Positions 24,481 through 37,150 of a stretch of 64,000 nucleotides of DNA are shown piece after piece. Source of the DNA: Molossus alvarezi (lineage: Eukaryota; Chordata; Mammalia; Chiroptera; Molossidae); assembly GCA_037176705.1 (NCBI GenBank), contig CM073898.1, positions 20,949,501 to 21,013,500 of the forward strand. The letters are read 5' to 3'. Made by a program: the position numbers and the translations under genes. Below the pieces are notes generated by a model. That model saw only the letters and a program-made list of their open reading frames with translations, searched no databases and had not been told where the DNA came from. The first letter of the stretch is position 1; each line of letters opens with the position of its first letter.

Positions 24481-26809
24481 CATGGTCTCATATAATTTTG
24501 AACTAATTATTTAGCGAGACCAAAAAACGACAGTTGTTCAGAGCAGCACAGACAGATGTCATGGGAGGCTATTTTGCAGTCTGTCCTATGGACCCGCTTC
24601 AGGCAGGCTGCAAGCCATGCCGGAATGTATAGGCACTTGCTGCTGCCGTGGACAGGCTGCTGCAAGGGGCGAGCCTGAGCACCGCAGGCTCCTGACTGTG
24701 GTCCAGGTTCGAGCCGTCTCTGAGGAAGGACAGCTCCCGTGTGCTCGTACCTCCGTTAAGTCCTGGAGTAAAAGGAAAACAGAAAAACTGAATTTAAAGC
24801 ATTCTACCTGCTTTTCTCACACATGTCCATGCAATTAGGTTTAATAACAAGATTTAGGCAAAATGAGAGTGATATTTGAATGGTTTTTGTGCATTGTAAT
24901 GACTTTCTGAAATCAAATTGATATAAAAATATGTGTTTGGTCTTATGGATCAAGGATGGTCTGCAAAATGCAACATGTCATCTGTGGTGCATTTGTTAGA
25001 CAACCAGAAGACCTGTGTGCCATTCACAGCATCTGTGCTTTGGAGATTGCTAGCTGTCATTCACTTACAAATTCATCAGAAAAATGTCAGTGACATGGTA
25101 TTAGAATCAGATATGACCAAGGAACAGATTAAAATAAATGAATACCTAAGAACAATTAAAATAATACGAATTCCGTAACATATTGCAGAAGTGTCCAGAT
25201 GTCATAAATGTGTAGCTTGATTGATATTTCTTTTGTTAGTTTTAAATGTTCAGGTAATCAGCACTTAAACTTTTAAAATTTTAATATACAGTGTTTTTAT
25301 TTTTCAAAAATAATTTTACTGCTGCAAACAGTTTTCAAATGCAATGATCTTATAGATCCCTGATAGAGTAAAACCAATTTGTTGATCAGCAATTTGTTGG
25401 CCAATAAATTAGGTCTTTTTTAAGTCATATCATTTTAATTATTTTAAATGCTCCATTTTACTTTAAAAAATGTTGCAGTTTGAACATTACATTATGTGGT
25501 TGCCTAACTACGTGTTATCGAGATCCTGCTGGGCACCAGGCATGGCCGCGGGAATGAATTTGGCTGTGTCAGCCGATCAGCAGAGAGCAGAGAGTTTCCG
25601 CTGGGAAATGATAGGAACAGAACTAGTTAGTGAAGGGTCTCAAATGCCTTTCTTCAGGGTTATCTAGCCGTCTGGATGTGGAAGTCGGTTGTGGTTTTGA
25701 ATAAAAGAGTGATATGTCAAGAGCGGTCTTATAGGAAGTTTAAATAAAGAATGACTGTCGTGGATGCCTGCCAGTGGCTGTAGCAGGGGGGCGGAGAGAC
25801 GGAACAGGCTGAGGTCTCTTTACAAAGGGAACGTTTCTGCGCTTCATTCATTGAGCTGCCAGGAATGAGGGAATCCAAGAGGATGTCAGTTTTCTCAAGT
25901 GTCGTATTGAAAAGGAAAGTGTCCCTGTCGAGAGATACCGAGACTTTAGGAGGAAGGGGAAGTACCTTCGGCATGGGGAGACGTGCTTTTGGGTGTTGAC
26001 TGTGAGGAGATGTCACTGTATCTAAGCAGAGGTCTGAGAGTTCACAGGACATAAAACCTGAAGCTCCTAGTGAGGCCAGAACACAGCTTCCAGGCTGGGG
26101 CTTTTCCATGGCGTCAGGTGAAGCCATGCCAGTGAGTGAGATCTTCACAGAAAACTGTGGGAAGAGGACACCAGCAAACCCTGACCTCTGGGCGTCGCCC
26201 ACAGCTGGAGGAAGGAGAAGAAAGAGCACCAATAAATAGCATTTAAACGTAGCCCTCCCGAAGGAAACCAAGGAAGGGACTCATGGAAACTAAAGGAAGG
26301 TTGTTGGTGTTTTGGGATGATTCAGCCCATGACAGGAAGTGAGTCTCTACAAGACCAGGGAATTTTCGAGAAACCGAGGCAGCCCTTCCCAGCCCATTCT
26401 TACAGCACACCAGACTTCTGTGATATACTCTGTGGTTTTAATGATCCTGGGAACTTATACTCTGTCTTGATTTGTAGGGGTGAACTTTATGTCTCATTTT
26501 AGTGTTTGAAAGAAGAAAATCTTATTTGAAATGGATTTACTGAGTTTGTGTTGTGAACTTGTATTAGTGGTGCTGGGAAGACACAAGGAGGTTGGCTCTC
26601 ACATTGCAGTGGAGAAGACAGGGTGAACATATGCGCATAATGTGTAGAGAAAAAAGAGATTCTTTCCTTTTTGTTCTTCATTTCTCATATTGGTAAGCAA
26701 TAAAAGATGAAACTCTTCAGGTCTATCTTGCATAACTGCCAAGAAATACAAGCACTGGGGTAACATCTGGGCTGTAGCTGTGAGTGGAGGGCAGACGGGC
26801 GGGCAAGAG

Positions 26810-26975
26810 CTCTGCTGCCACGGACCTGATTCTGAACCCTGGGAGCCCTAGGTCCCGTCTCCTCATTGCCAGGTGCAGATTGTAATCCCGTCTCAGTTTG
26901 CTGCTGGGAAGGTGAGAGCTAGGATGTGCCAAGTGTCCAACACAGTCCCTGGCTCTTAGTAAGCTCTCGGTCACA
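26810..26975 (-). repeat. MIR remnant
   Basis: Reverse MIR signs: CCTCATTGCCAGGTGCAGA and CAAGTGTCCAACACAGTCCC, then TCTTAGTAAGCTCTCGG. Confidence 0.5.
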
Positions 26976-27322
26976 GGAGAGACGCAGTGGGGGTTTCCCC
27001 TCCTGCCTGTCGCAGTGTGCTAATAATGGTGGTGGAAAATCACTGTTGCCTCTTAATCTGTATCCTGAAAATAGGGAGCTACCTCTAACAGCAGAGTCTC
27101 AGATGCAGGTGACACGCCAGCACCTGTGTTACCTCACCCTGTGCATTCTCGTAAAGAGTGGGCAGAGATGAGAACCACAGTGACCAAAGCGAGGGCAGGA
27201 AGAAGAGGAGGGCGTTCAGTCGTTAATAGCCTGTCTAGTAAAAGAAAAACGTGTGCATACAATTGTGTTGGTCCTATAGTTTAAAGGAAGACACTGAAAT
27301 AGAGGAAAGTATTCCTTTTGAG

Positions 27323-27544
27323 CAGCGGTTCTCAACCTGTGGTTCGCGACTGCTTTGGGAGTCGAACGACCCTTTCAGAGGGGTCGCCTAAGACCATCAG
27401 AAAACATATTTCCCATGGTCTTAGGAACCGAGACAGCGCTCCTCTGTCCGTCTCCAGGCGGGTTCGCCCACGTGCAGAGACGCCACATACAACGTGAGGA
27501 ATTGTATTAAAGGGTCACAGCATTAGGATGGTTGAGAACCACTG
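27323..27544. mobile_element. SPIN-like hAT element (non-autonomous)
   Basis: A 222-bp element with hAT-type ends: CAGCGGTTCTCAACCTGTGG at the left and GGTTGAGAACCACTG at the right. Inside are GGAGTCGAACGACCCTTTC, GGGGTCGCCTAAGACCATC and GAATTGTATTAAAGGGTC, which I recognise as SPIN hallmarks. The 8-base TSD is CTTTTGAG (27315-27322) and CTTTAGAG (27545-27552), one mismatch. No transposase frame, so it was mobilised in trans. SPIN elements are known in Myotis and several unrelated tetrapods. Confidence 0.88.
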
Positions 27545-28439
27545 CTTTAGAGAGAGAAAAGCTGGCAGGTTAAAACTAGTCTTTTCCTAGGGAAAGTAAC
27601 TTAGGACTTGGAAATGAGAAATTTGGTTACAAAAGAGTGGGTGGTAGACATTTTTTAAACTATGGGTGCCATGCACCACTTTAGGAAAAGCTACTACCAG
27701 AGAACGTTGATATCACTATCTTGGATTTGGCTTGAGTCATTTCCTGTTTAATGAAACCACATACAACAATGTATCTGCATTTGGGGTCCTGGGAATGAGT
27801 CGGGGATGTAGGAAGGAGAGAGTGGAGCATGCAGCTTGGCTTTAGGATTCCATTAAAATATGTTAACTTGATTATATGTCATGTCAGAAAAATTCAGTCA
27901 GTCCTGTAAGGAAAAGTAGCAAAAAGTGTGTGAAGAAACGATCACTCATCCTGCAGAAACCTTGGAGGAGGAAGGAGATTTGAGTAGTGGCTCATAATGA
28001 AAGGACCTTGTAATAAATAAGCAGATGGCTTCTTTGCAGATGTGCTCTAAATGCCCTTGTAAAATCAACTGTTTGTAAGACGAATCCACGCCCGTTGTGT
28101 AGTGGTGCTTCGTCTTCTTCGCTAGCCCAGGGTTGCAAGCTTTAATTGCCACTTCATTGTCAAGGTTTCCTAAGTATTGCAGTCACTCGCTTCATCACAC
28201 ACCGCACACCAGGAACCAGGACCAGTTGTGTGGTTTAGGCAAATTACTTCCTTTGTAGGTCTCATTTTGCTCTGGGCCTCTTTTGAATTGATTTCTAAGG
28301 CCTGTAATTGAACGGATTCCCTCCCAGCTCCTCAAACCTGCTGATTCTAAGTACTGTTCCATTTGTATGACCAGTGTGCTTGTTCTGCCACTAGATGGCA
28401 CTAGTGTACCTTTCAACCTGGTCACCTGTGTTTTCAGAA

Positions 28440-28580
28440 TCTGGGGTCTGAAGGAGCCTTGGAAATTTTGCTTATTCCAACCCCTGTTAAACAATTGGGG
28501 AACTGAGGCTCAGAGGTTAAGTGACATGGCCAAGGTCATACAGTTACTCAGAACCTCTTGAATCCCAGGCATCCATCTTT
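28440..28580 (+). repeat. MIR remnant
   Basis: Clear MIR core: GGGGAACTGAGGCTCAGAGG, then TTAAGTGACATGGCCAAGGT and CATACAGTTACTCAG. Confidence 0.7.
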
Positions 28581-29459
28581 ACATTCTACTGTTTCCTAGG
28601 GAAATTTATGAGGGGAGTTCAAAAAGAGACCATGTTCTCAACCATTCCTGTTGTTTGTTAATTATTAAAAAAAAACTTAAAACCCTTCTTCAAGTACACA
28701 CGTTATCACATTTAAAATAAATAGTTGGCCTGCGTGTGTTTTGTATTCCGTGCCCCCCCCCCCTCCAGGAAGCTGCAATCATAAAGATGATTGCCCGCCT
28801 GGGACCAGCTTGCCTTTGCCCTTGCCCAAAATAAGCCCTACAGAAACCTCAACCACAGCCTTGATTCTTCCAGACGATTCTTTGCTCCTGCCCAGGCCCT
28901 CTGATAAGAGCTGGCCGTCCATTCTTGTTCATTTTTGCCCACCTGCCCACTCAAGAGAGCTCTGGGGCAGCGGGGAGTAGATATTCCCAAATTCTTAAAG
29001 ATATTGTTCTTCTCGGTTCTCCAGCACCTGCCCACTGCCCTCCTCACCCCGCCTCAATCGGTGACAAGGATGGTATTGCCATAAACCATGGTTGTGGGGG
29101 CAGAGCGGTGGAGTGGGGCAGTATGGCCATGCAGAGAAGGGGGGACTCTGGGGTCTCACACACCTGGTCGAATCTTCCCGCTGTTGCTGATTGAGACACC
29201 CCCCCCCCATCTCCCTAAGGAGGGTGACAGTTGCTGCCTTGAGCGGCTGCTGTGAGTAGACGCGGTGATGCATGGCAAGCGTGGTGTCCATGCTTAGCAC
29301 ACAGAGATGCTCATAGTGCCAGTCACTGTGGTCGCTGTTGGATAGAGAGGAGCGGGAGTGGCTGTCGTGGATGACAGGTAGGAGCCCAGGGAGGGCTCCG
29401 CCAGGAGCACTGGCTTTTTTATTGGAGAAGGGAGGCTGTGTCAGTGTTTCAGACAAATC

Positions 29460-29985
29460 GTGTAGAACTGTGCTGCCCAGTCTGGCGCCCACCAGCCACA
29501 TGTGGCGGCTGAGCACTTGAAACGCGGCTGAAATTGAGGCGTGTTGCAAGTGTTGGATACACATCAGATTTCAAAGATGAAAAACTGTATGCAGTATGAA
29601 GAAATGAATATAAAAATCTCAATAATTTTGGATATGTAGAGTCAAAGAAACTGCTATTAAAATTAATTCCAGCCCTGGCCAGTTTGGCTCAGCAGTTAGA
29701 GTGTCCGCCTGCGGTCCGGAGAGACCCGGGTTCGGTTCCCACTAAGGGCATGTACCTCGGTTGCAGTTTGTCCCCGGCCCTGGTTGGTCGTGCGGGTGGC
29801 AGCCACTCGATGTGTCCCTTTCACATCGATGTTTCCCTCTCTCTCTCTTCCTCTCTCTCCCTCCCACTCTGTCTGTACAAAAAAAAAAGTAAAATTAATT
29901 CCATCCATTTATTTTTACTTTTAAACTTGGCTACTAGAAATGCAATGAGGCTAGCATGATGTTTCTAGAGCACTGGACCAGAAGA
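29460..29985. repeat. Old hAT-like fragment split by SINE
   Basis: Sequence AACTGTGCTGCCCAGTCTGG, then CACCAGCCACATGTGGCGGC and TGAGCACTTGAAACGCGGCT, resembles an old mammalian hAT MITE family. It resumes after the SINE as AACTTGGCTACTAGAAATGC. Family name uncertain. Confidence 0.5.
29672..29889 (+). repeat. Ves SINE, variant A
   Basis: Sense copy from GCCCTGGCCAGTTTGGCTCA to a short A-tail. It lacks most of the usual 3' GGTGAGGAT segment. A perfect 14-base TSD TAAAATTAATTCCA is at 29658-29671 and 29890-29903. Confidence 0.96.
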
Positions 29986-32227
29986 TAGAGCTCTAATTTG
30001 GAGAATCATGTGAGAGGTGTATTATTTGTTTTGAGGTTTCTTTAGATTTTTTTCTTTTATGATGTTCTCTTCTTAAGAGCATGACCGTCCTGAATCAAGA
30101 TGCCAGTCACTATTGGTAATAATAGTTTGCATAGTAGTTTAAAATAAAAAAAGTAAAAAGGCACCCAATATTCTTAGTCCCCCAAATTCTGAGGCCCTCA
30201 ATTGAGAAGCAAGGTATGAACGCGTTATATGTGGCTTAGTGGGTCAGGCACAGCCACAGGAAGATCCTAGAGTTTGTTTGTTTTACGCCATTTCATGAGT
30301 TCAAAGAATAGAGTGTGTACAAAATTCATCTCTCATTATAATTATGTATTATCAGTACTAGATGAAAATCTACTAGCAGTTAGTGATTCTAGAATTTTTC
30401 TTCAGATGCAAATCATTAAAACAACAACACAAATGACCAAGAGTAAAAAGAGAACCTTAATACATAGTAAGTCATCTGCCTGACTTTCATTAAATTTATT
30501 TTCACTTTAAGACACTGGTTTACAAAATATTAACTTGTTTCAAAACTTCAAGCTAAATAGTAAAACCTCATTACCAACTGTAAGATATAGAGCTATAAGA
30601 TAATTGTTAATTTTAGACATTTGTAACCATTGTCTTTTCAGGTGGATTTGAAAAATGGGTTCTTTATTTGCATGTTGAATTTACACTTGCTGGTTTTTAT
30701 AACAACACATGTGAAATAGTTTTGTGGGAAGTTGGTTCTTTGCTGATGCTGAAAGCAAGGAGGGCACATGCACTTTGAAAGCTTTGAGGGCAGTTCTCAT
30801 GGTTTCTGAGTTAGTCCCAGAATGAGGTGTCCCTCGTTCCAATACACTTGCTACCTCAATGCATTGGATATAAGATGCCATTCATTGTAAGAAGCACATT
30901 TATTTTAAGTGCCACCTTAATGCTGCCAGTGAAACTCTGACAAAGCTATTGCTTCTTAAGATGCATCTATTTCAGAGATGTTAACTGGTGAAAAGAAAGG
31001 GTACCTTGTAACTGATGAAATACACAGATTTTGAAACTTTCAACTTGGTTAGAAGTTAAAGATCTTGTTTGGTATATTGTTTTATAAATTAGCATCAGAT
31101 TTCAGGCCCTCTGAGATTGTATCATATTTAGTGAGTGTGGTTTGGTGCATTGGAGCTCTTTTTACTTGATTCTGTAAATAACCCAATGAAAGAAAATGTA
31201 ATTTTTAAGTTGCTGGAAGTCCCTTGATTCAAAAAAGTGGATTTCTAACTTTGTTTCAACTTGGTACCTCTGATTCTCCCTCCTCCTGCCTAGCACACAC
31301 CCACATTTTTCTCAGCTGTCACCTGTCCCTGTGCAAAATCTGTTCTCCATACAACTCCTGGTAGCAGTTATTTATAGCCTCTCATGAATTCAAGGCAAAG
31401 TGTTATAAACTGCCCAAGGCTGTTTGCGTTCTAAGCCTTATCTCTAATTGCTGGCTAAAAATCTTTATCTGCTTAAAGAACTTGCAGGTCTCACTTAGCC
31501 ACATGGAACAAGTGTAGTGGGAATTGCTGGGGAGGAGGGATGTAGGGGTAGCCTCCTACTCTCCTCTGTGGAAGGCTGTGGACAGATAACTGAGCAGCTC
31601 GTTTCCTTTCCCACCCCGAAGTGTGCAGCCAGATCTGCCTGCTGGATCGTTGCCTTTGCCCTGGAAGTCAGGGAGAAAGTGGGCCGCCTTCTGCTGCCGG
31701 CCACATGACTGTATCTGAAAGGAAAGCAAACTGGACTGGAATACCTGCATTTCTGACTAATTTCATTGAATTTTTATCAGGTTTACTTTTCCTTTGATAG
31801 AGGCTATTGAATTTTAAGGAAACCCTGTGAAGTCAAGATTTCTTTTGTAATTTCAATAGCTACTTCCTAATTTACCTGTTTTCTAAATCTCTGTGTTTGC
31901 AAAGTCAGGCTTTCTTTCGCCTTTGAGATTCTGAGCCTGCTTTCTCAGTTATTTTCCGGCATGCCTCAGCAGACGCATGCTGGGGCAGTTTGAGTCTTGT
32001 AAGAGTAGGCAGTACCTGGGTCTTACTTAAAGATGAAAGCAAAAGTTTTTCTTCTCAAGCTTGTAGGACATTCACCAGCTGTGAATCTGCTGATACTTTG
32101 TATACTTTTTACTTTTTACATAGTTGATGCTCAGTAAAAATGTTAGGTTAATCTCACACTTATAATTTCAGGATTTATAAACAGAGCTCTCCATTACATT
32201 CATGGAGTTTGGTTACACAGAGTGGTT

Positions 32228-32281
32228 TTGCTCAGCAAAGGATGTGCAGTGATATTGCTCAGCAAAGGATGTGCAGTGATT
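32228..32281. repeat. 27-bp tandem duplication
   Basis: Two adjacent copies of TTGCTCAGCAAAGGATGTGC plus AGTGATA, identical except for the last base. About 225 bases before the TTC27 acceptor at 32504. Confidence 0.95.
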
Positions 32282-32284
32282 TCT

Positions 32285-32314
32285 TAATATGGCACTGCTT
32301 TCAGTGCCATATTA
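32285..32314. repeat. Perfect short hairpin
   Basis: TAATATGGCACTG, a CTTT loop and the exact reverse complement: a 13-bp stem just after the tandem duplication. Too short for a pre-miRNA. Confidence 0.9.
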
Positions 32315-32489
32315 GCTTTGAAAATCATACAGGAAAATTCATCTCCGTTTGCTAAATTTACATTCTTTATAAAACGTAAGGGAAATATTTATTCTATGGC
32401 TCTGCATTCTTTACAATAGTATTTGTTGGTAGTATCTTAAATAGTGTTCAGATTACATCCTATAAATGTCTGTGTGTTTGAATGACTGA

Positions 32490-32639
<150 letters not shown>

Positions 32640-33202
32640 TAAATTGATACTGTCTGGGTTATTCAAAGTACTGTTGTTCAAAACAGTGATTCCTGTGGGC
32701 ATCTAGGTTCAGCTGTGCGACAGACTGTTCTAGAACTCTGCAGTGCAACATTGTGTCCAGTTAGCCTGCGATGTGCCTACTGCCTGCGCTTTAGAAACAG
32801 CATTGCTTTCATGTTGTGTTCTCATAATAATGGGAAAAAAAGAAGAAAAGAAGACCAAAAAATTCAGTTTTTCTGTATTTTATGTTAAAAAGAACAGCAA
32901 TTCCTTTTGTGTTGGAGGAAAGTATATCTTTGGTATATAATTTATAAATCTAGAAATAAATGTCTTCTCACAATAGCTAAGTTATTCATGATTTTATGTA
33001 GAAACTAATTTTGATGAAACATTTTTCAGTTAAAAGCATACTTCTCTGAAGTATAAAGTGACACATATACGTTGTCATTTACTAACATGTGCTGCCTTTG
33101 TTAATTACATTATTAGAAAGTTCTTTTCATTTACAATCTTTTTATATTTAACAGCTTTACTGAGGTGGTAAACAGTTCACATACCTACAGTTCATCCATT
33201 TA

Positions 33203-33445
33203 TTTTATTTTATTTTTTATCCTCCCCCAAGGACCTTTTTGTATTTATCTTCAGGTAGAGCAGGAGGAAGAGAGAGAGAGAAACATCAAGGTTAGAGAGA
33301 CACATGGACTGGTTGCCACCCACATGACCCCAACCAGGGCCAGGGACAAACTGCAACTGAGATACATGACCTTAGCAGGAACCGAACCCGGGTCGCTCTG
33401 GTCCGCGGGCAGGTGCTCCAACCGCTGAGCCAAACGGGCCAGGGC
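33203..33445 (-). repeat. Ves SINE, variant A
   Basis: Antisense copy ending AACGGGCCAGGGC. The target duplication is imperfect (TTCATCCATTT against TTCGTCCACTT). Confidence 0.93.
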
Positions 33446-33740
33446 TATGATTCGTCCACTTGAAGTGTACAATTCATATATTCACAATTGTGCAATCATC
33501 AGCACAATCTTAGAACATGTTTATTATAATAAAAAGAAACCCTCTGTATCCATTTAGTAGTGATTCCCCATTTCTCTCAGACATATTCTACTCCCAACCC
33601 TGTAGCCCAACCCCAGCCCCAGGTAACCACTAATGTACGTTCCGTCTCTATAGCTGGCCTATTCTGGCTGTTTCACATAAATGGAGTCATACACTGTGGT
33701 CTTTTGTGCCTGGCTTCTTTCACTTAAGATTAAGGTTTTT

Positions 33741-33930
33741 CTTTTATTTTTTGTATGTTTTTTATTTATTTATTTTTTAGAGAGAGAGAGAAACATCAAT
33801 TGGCTGCCTCCTGCATGCCCCTACTGGGTATTGGGCCTGCAACCTGGGCATGTGCCCTGACTGGTAATCGAACTGGGACCTCTCAGTCCATGGGATGATT
33901 CTCAATCCACTCAGCCACACTGGCCAGGCA
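33741..33930 (-). repeat. Ves SINE, variant B
   Basis: Antisense copy ending CCACACTGGCCAGGC. The TSD AGATTAAGG is at 33728 and 33930. Interrupts L1M. Confidence 0.93.
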
Positions 33931-34834
33931 GATTAAGGCGTTTATAATTCAACCCTGTCACATGTATCAGTACTACATCCTTTTTTATAGCCAAGAAATA
34001 TTCCATTGTGTGGGCATATCATATGTTATTAGTCTGTTTATCGGTTGATGGACATTTGGACTGTTTCTACTTTTTGGCTATTAGGAATTTTGCTGCTGTG
34101 CACATTCATTTACATATTTTTATGTGGACATGTGTTTCTGTTTCTCTTGGGTATATACCTAGTAGTGGAATTACTGGGTCATACGTTAGCTCTCTGTTTA
34201 AAATTTTGAGAAATTGCCAGACTGTCTTCTAAAGCACCATTTTGGATTCCCATTAGCAATGTATGAGGCTTCCAATTTTTCAACATCTTTGTCAACACTT
34301 ATTATTATCTGTCTTTTTTTTTTTATAGCCATCCTAGTAGGTAGTATCTTATTGTGGTTTCAGTTTGCATTTCCTTAATAGCTAATGATTTTGAGCATCT
34401 TTTCATGCACTTATTGGCCATTTGTGTATCATCTTTGGATAAATGTTTATTTACATCCTTTGCCCATTTTTAAATTGATTGTCTTTTCATTTTGAGTTGT
34501 AAGAGTTCTGTATATATCCTAGATATAAGTTTCTTAACAGATATATGATTTGCAGATATTTTCTCCCATTTTGTAACATGTTTTTCACGTTTTTGATAGT
34601 ATCTTTTGAAGTATATGTTTTTAATTTTGATGAGGTCCAACTTACCTATTTTTCTGTTGTTGCTCGTGCCTTTGGTGTCATATCTGAGAATCCACGGCCA
34701 AATCGAAGGTTGTGAAGATTTACCCCTATCTTTTCTTCTAAGAGTTTTATTGTTTTGGCTCTTACATATTTATGTCCATCTGTTGTTAAACTTAATCATT
34801 AAACTTACTACACTACGTGTCGTGATGGATGTTA

Positions 34835-34965
34835 ACTAAACTTGTGGTTATCCTTGCACAGTATATACATATATTAAATCATTACGCTGTACACCTAAGA
34901 TGAATACGATGTTATATATCAACTGTGTAGCAGTTTTAAAAACTAAACATCATTTCAGATAATGT
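34835..34965 (+). repeat. L1M 3' end fragment, sense (tentative)
   Basis: TATACATATATTAAATCATT, then ACGCTGTACACCTAAGATG and ATGTTATATATCAACTGTG, resembles the sense 3' end of old L1. Its orientation is opposite to the neighbouring L1 pieces. Confidence 0.5.
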
Positions 34966-34969
34966 ATTC

Positions 34970-36170
34970 TTTTAGTTCCAAGAATTTTCATTTGGTTTTT
35001 ACAGTTTTCATGTTTCTACTGAGATTTCCCAATTATGTTCATTTTTTCTTCCTATCTTAGATCATGATGCCCTGGTTGATTTGGCTCAGCAGTTAGAGGG
35101 TTTGACCCATGGACCAAAGAGTCGCAGGTTCAATTCCCAGGGGCATGTACCTCAGTTGTGGGTTCAATCCCAGGTCTTGGTCGGGGTCATGTGGGAGGCA
35201 ACCAGTTGATGTGTGTCTCTCACATTGATGTTTCACTCTCTCTTTCTTTTTCCTTTCCTCCCACTCTAGCTGAAAAACTCAATGGAAAAATATCCCTGGA
35301 TGAGGATTTAAAAAATATAATAATAAAAATAAAGTCCGTGGGTGCTTATTCCAACATCTTTAATTCTGTGTCTATTTCTATTATCTGATTTTTCCTTTTA
35401 TTTCCCTGCTTATATGTATGCATGTCTACCAGTTTTTTGGTGGATGCTATGTTTTTGAGTTTCTGGGTTTGGGCATTTGGTTAATTTACTTGTGTGTGGA
35501 TTAGCATGATTTTACTCTTTGTTAGGGTGGGTCTGTATTTTGTGGTTGCAATCACCCTTCTCTTAAGATATAACCATTTGGGGGCAGCATTTAATGTGGC
35601 AGATGCTACATGCCATAAGCATCCTCCACTCCGGTTAGCTGGAACTTGAATAACTGTTGGCACAATGTGATGTCCAGAATCTGTGCGCTCACAGCTTTCT
35701 GGAAGTTATTCTCGCCAGGCCTCCTAGTGTTGTCCTGCACATGTGGAGCTTAGTATTCTGAAGCCAAGGACTCAATGAGATGCTTATTGAGATTCCTGGA
35801 GCTTATTCTCTGTGCCGATTTCTCTTCCCTGGTATCTTACCCTGCAAATTCCAGCCACTTTTTTAGCTCTGAACTTTGATCTCTTCTTCTAGACTTGCTG
35901 TGCTGTGTTTGGTTTCCACCTCTCTGGAAATGCCTCCAGTCACAAGCCTAGGTTGATTGTGAGATACCTCAGTTGTTTACCCTGTCTCAAGGATCACAGT
36001 CCTGTGATCCACCTGTTGTACAACTTCTTAAAAACAGTTTCCTAAGTTTGGGCCAGTTTGTAGCTTTTTATGGCGATAAGGCTCCTCTGGTACTGACTGT
36101 GCCACTTCTGCAAGCAGAGGCCCGTTGTCTTCTGTATGGAACTTGAGAACCATATGCTCTATATTTTATA
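34970..36170 (-). mobile_element. L1M 5' UTR/ORF1-side fragment (tentative)
   Basis: Antisense, similar in type to 13980-14950: TTTCATTTGGTTTTTACAG and TTTCTACTGAGATTTCCC, then TTTTTTGGTGGATGCTATG. Interrupted by the SINE at 35069. The boundary near 36170 is approximate. Confidence 0.45.
35069..35331 (+). repeat. Ves SINE, variant A
   Basis: Sense copy from GCCCTGGTTGATTTGGCTCA to CCCTGGATGAGGATTTAAA plus an AT-rich tail. No clear TSD. Confidence 0.92.
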
Positions 36171-36736
36171 TTTTATAAAAAGCAGAACAAAGAGGAACAA
36201 ATATATTCACATTTTTCCTGTTAGAATCAACATTTCTGTAAAAGCTTTAGTTAATTTTTGTCATTGCATAGAGGAATAGGTAGAGAAGTATGTTTGATGA
36301 CCTGCTTAGGAATAACACTGAAGAACACACACTCCTTTCTTCTATTTGATGCAGGATGACAGTCAAGTAGCAGAGCCTTTTAAGCTAGGAAAACAATACT
36401 CTGCATTGTCTTGGGTTTGCAGTAAATCTGTATATTGTGTAAATTGTGTTGTAAATTATCCCACTGTTTTGTAATTCAGAAGTTTGAAATAAAATCTTAA
36501 CTAAATTCCTAATTTAGTTAACAGTCATGTCAATTTGTCGACTATGTGACTTTTTCATGCTAACATATAAAAGTTATATTTAATATATTTCATTTTCTCA
36601 TACACCTTTAAACATACCTTAGTGAAAATTGTGATTGTAACACATCTTGGACTAGGAAAATATGTTATATTTTTGGTTGTAGCAATTATTTTATCTAAAT
36701 GGGAATAGTCTGTAACTGAGTTCTCTATCATTTCAG

Positions 36737-36789
36737 AATGCTGAAGCTTGGAACAATTTATCAACTTCCTATATCCGATTAAAACAAAA
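36737..36789 (+). CDS. TTC27: TTC27 internal coding exon, short
   Basis: A 53-base exon encoding NAEAWNNLSTSYIRLKQ plus two bases of a lysine codon, so it ends in phase 2. The acceptor is CTATCATTTCAG and the donor AAA|GTAAGT. Reading on without splicing gives AAG TAA, a stop, so the donor is fixed by frame. With the next exon it forms another TPR unit (AEAWNNLSTSYIRL is a classic TPR helix A, with W at position 4 and the NN-L-S-Y pattern). It is the most AT-rich exon here: only 4 of 17 full codons end in G or C. Confidence 0.95.
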
Positions 36790-37056
36790 GTAAGTACATC
36801 AGACAAATATTGAAGAATTTCACTTCCAAAATAAACGAATGAGATTTTCTTCAACTAAAACATTGGGTCTCATAGCCGTTTGACTTCTAAATGTAGTTTA
36901 TTTCTTCAAAATTTTTAATATGTAATAACATAAGAAACATCATTAAAAATCTTTATCTGCTACTGAAAGTCTGCACCCTAAATTTCCTCACATGAGAAAA
37001 GCAAGCATGCCTTTTAGTTGGTCATTTCAATTGATAGATTTTAAAAAAATTGCTTA

Positions 37057-37150
37057 AAGTATTACAGATGTTCCCCTCTTTTCCCCCCACTGACCTCCGC
37101 TTCCCCATTCCCACTCCCCTCCTGCTTTCCCTTATTGATTACTTGCTGTG
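37057..37150 (-). mobile_element. L1 3' UTR fragment
   Basis: ATTACAGATGTTCCCCTCTT, then C-rich sequence, parallels the L1 3' UTR at 38510 and 22545, with more divergence. Confidence 0.55.

Larger units (their letters stand above)
33155..34830 (-). mobile_element. L1M fragment (ORF2 end and 3' UTR)
   Basis: Antisense. Motifs include CCCAGGTAACCACTAATGTA, TTTCACATAAATGGAGTCAT, ATTCCATTGTGTGGGCATAT and TGGGTATATACCTAGTAGTG. Split by SINEs at 33203 and 33741. No intact frame. Confidence 0.8.

Noticed and set aside
28995..29564. 189-codon reverse open frame
   Set aside because: No recognisable domain, no matching splice or promoter context, and it overlaps an old hAT-like repeat at one end. Treated as chance.
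32285..32314. Possible microRNA hairpin
   Set aside because: The stem is only 13 bp with a four-base loop, far short of a pre-miRNA.
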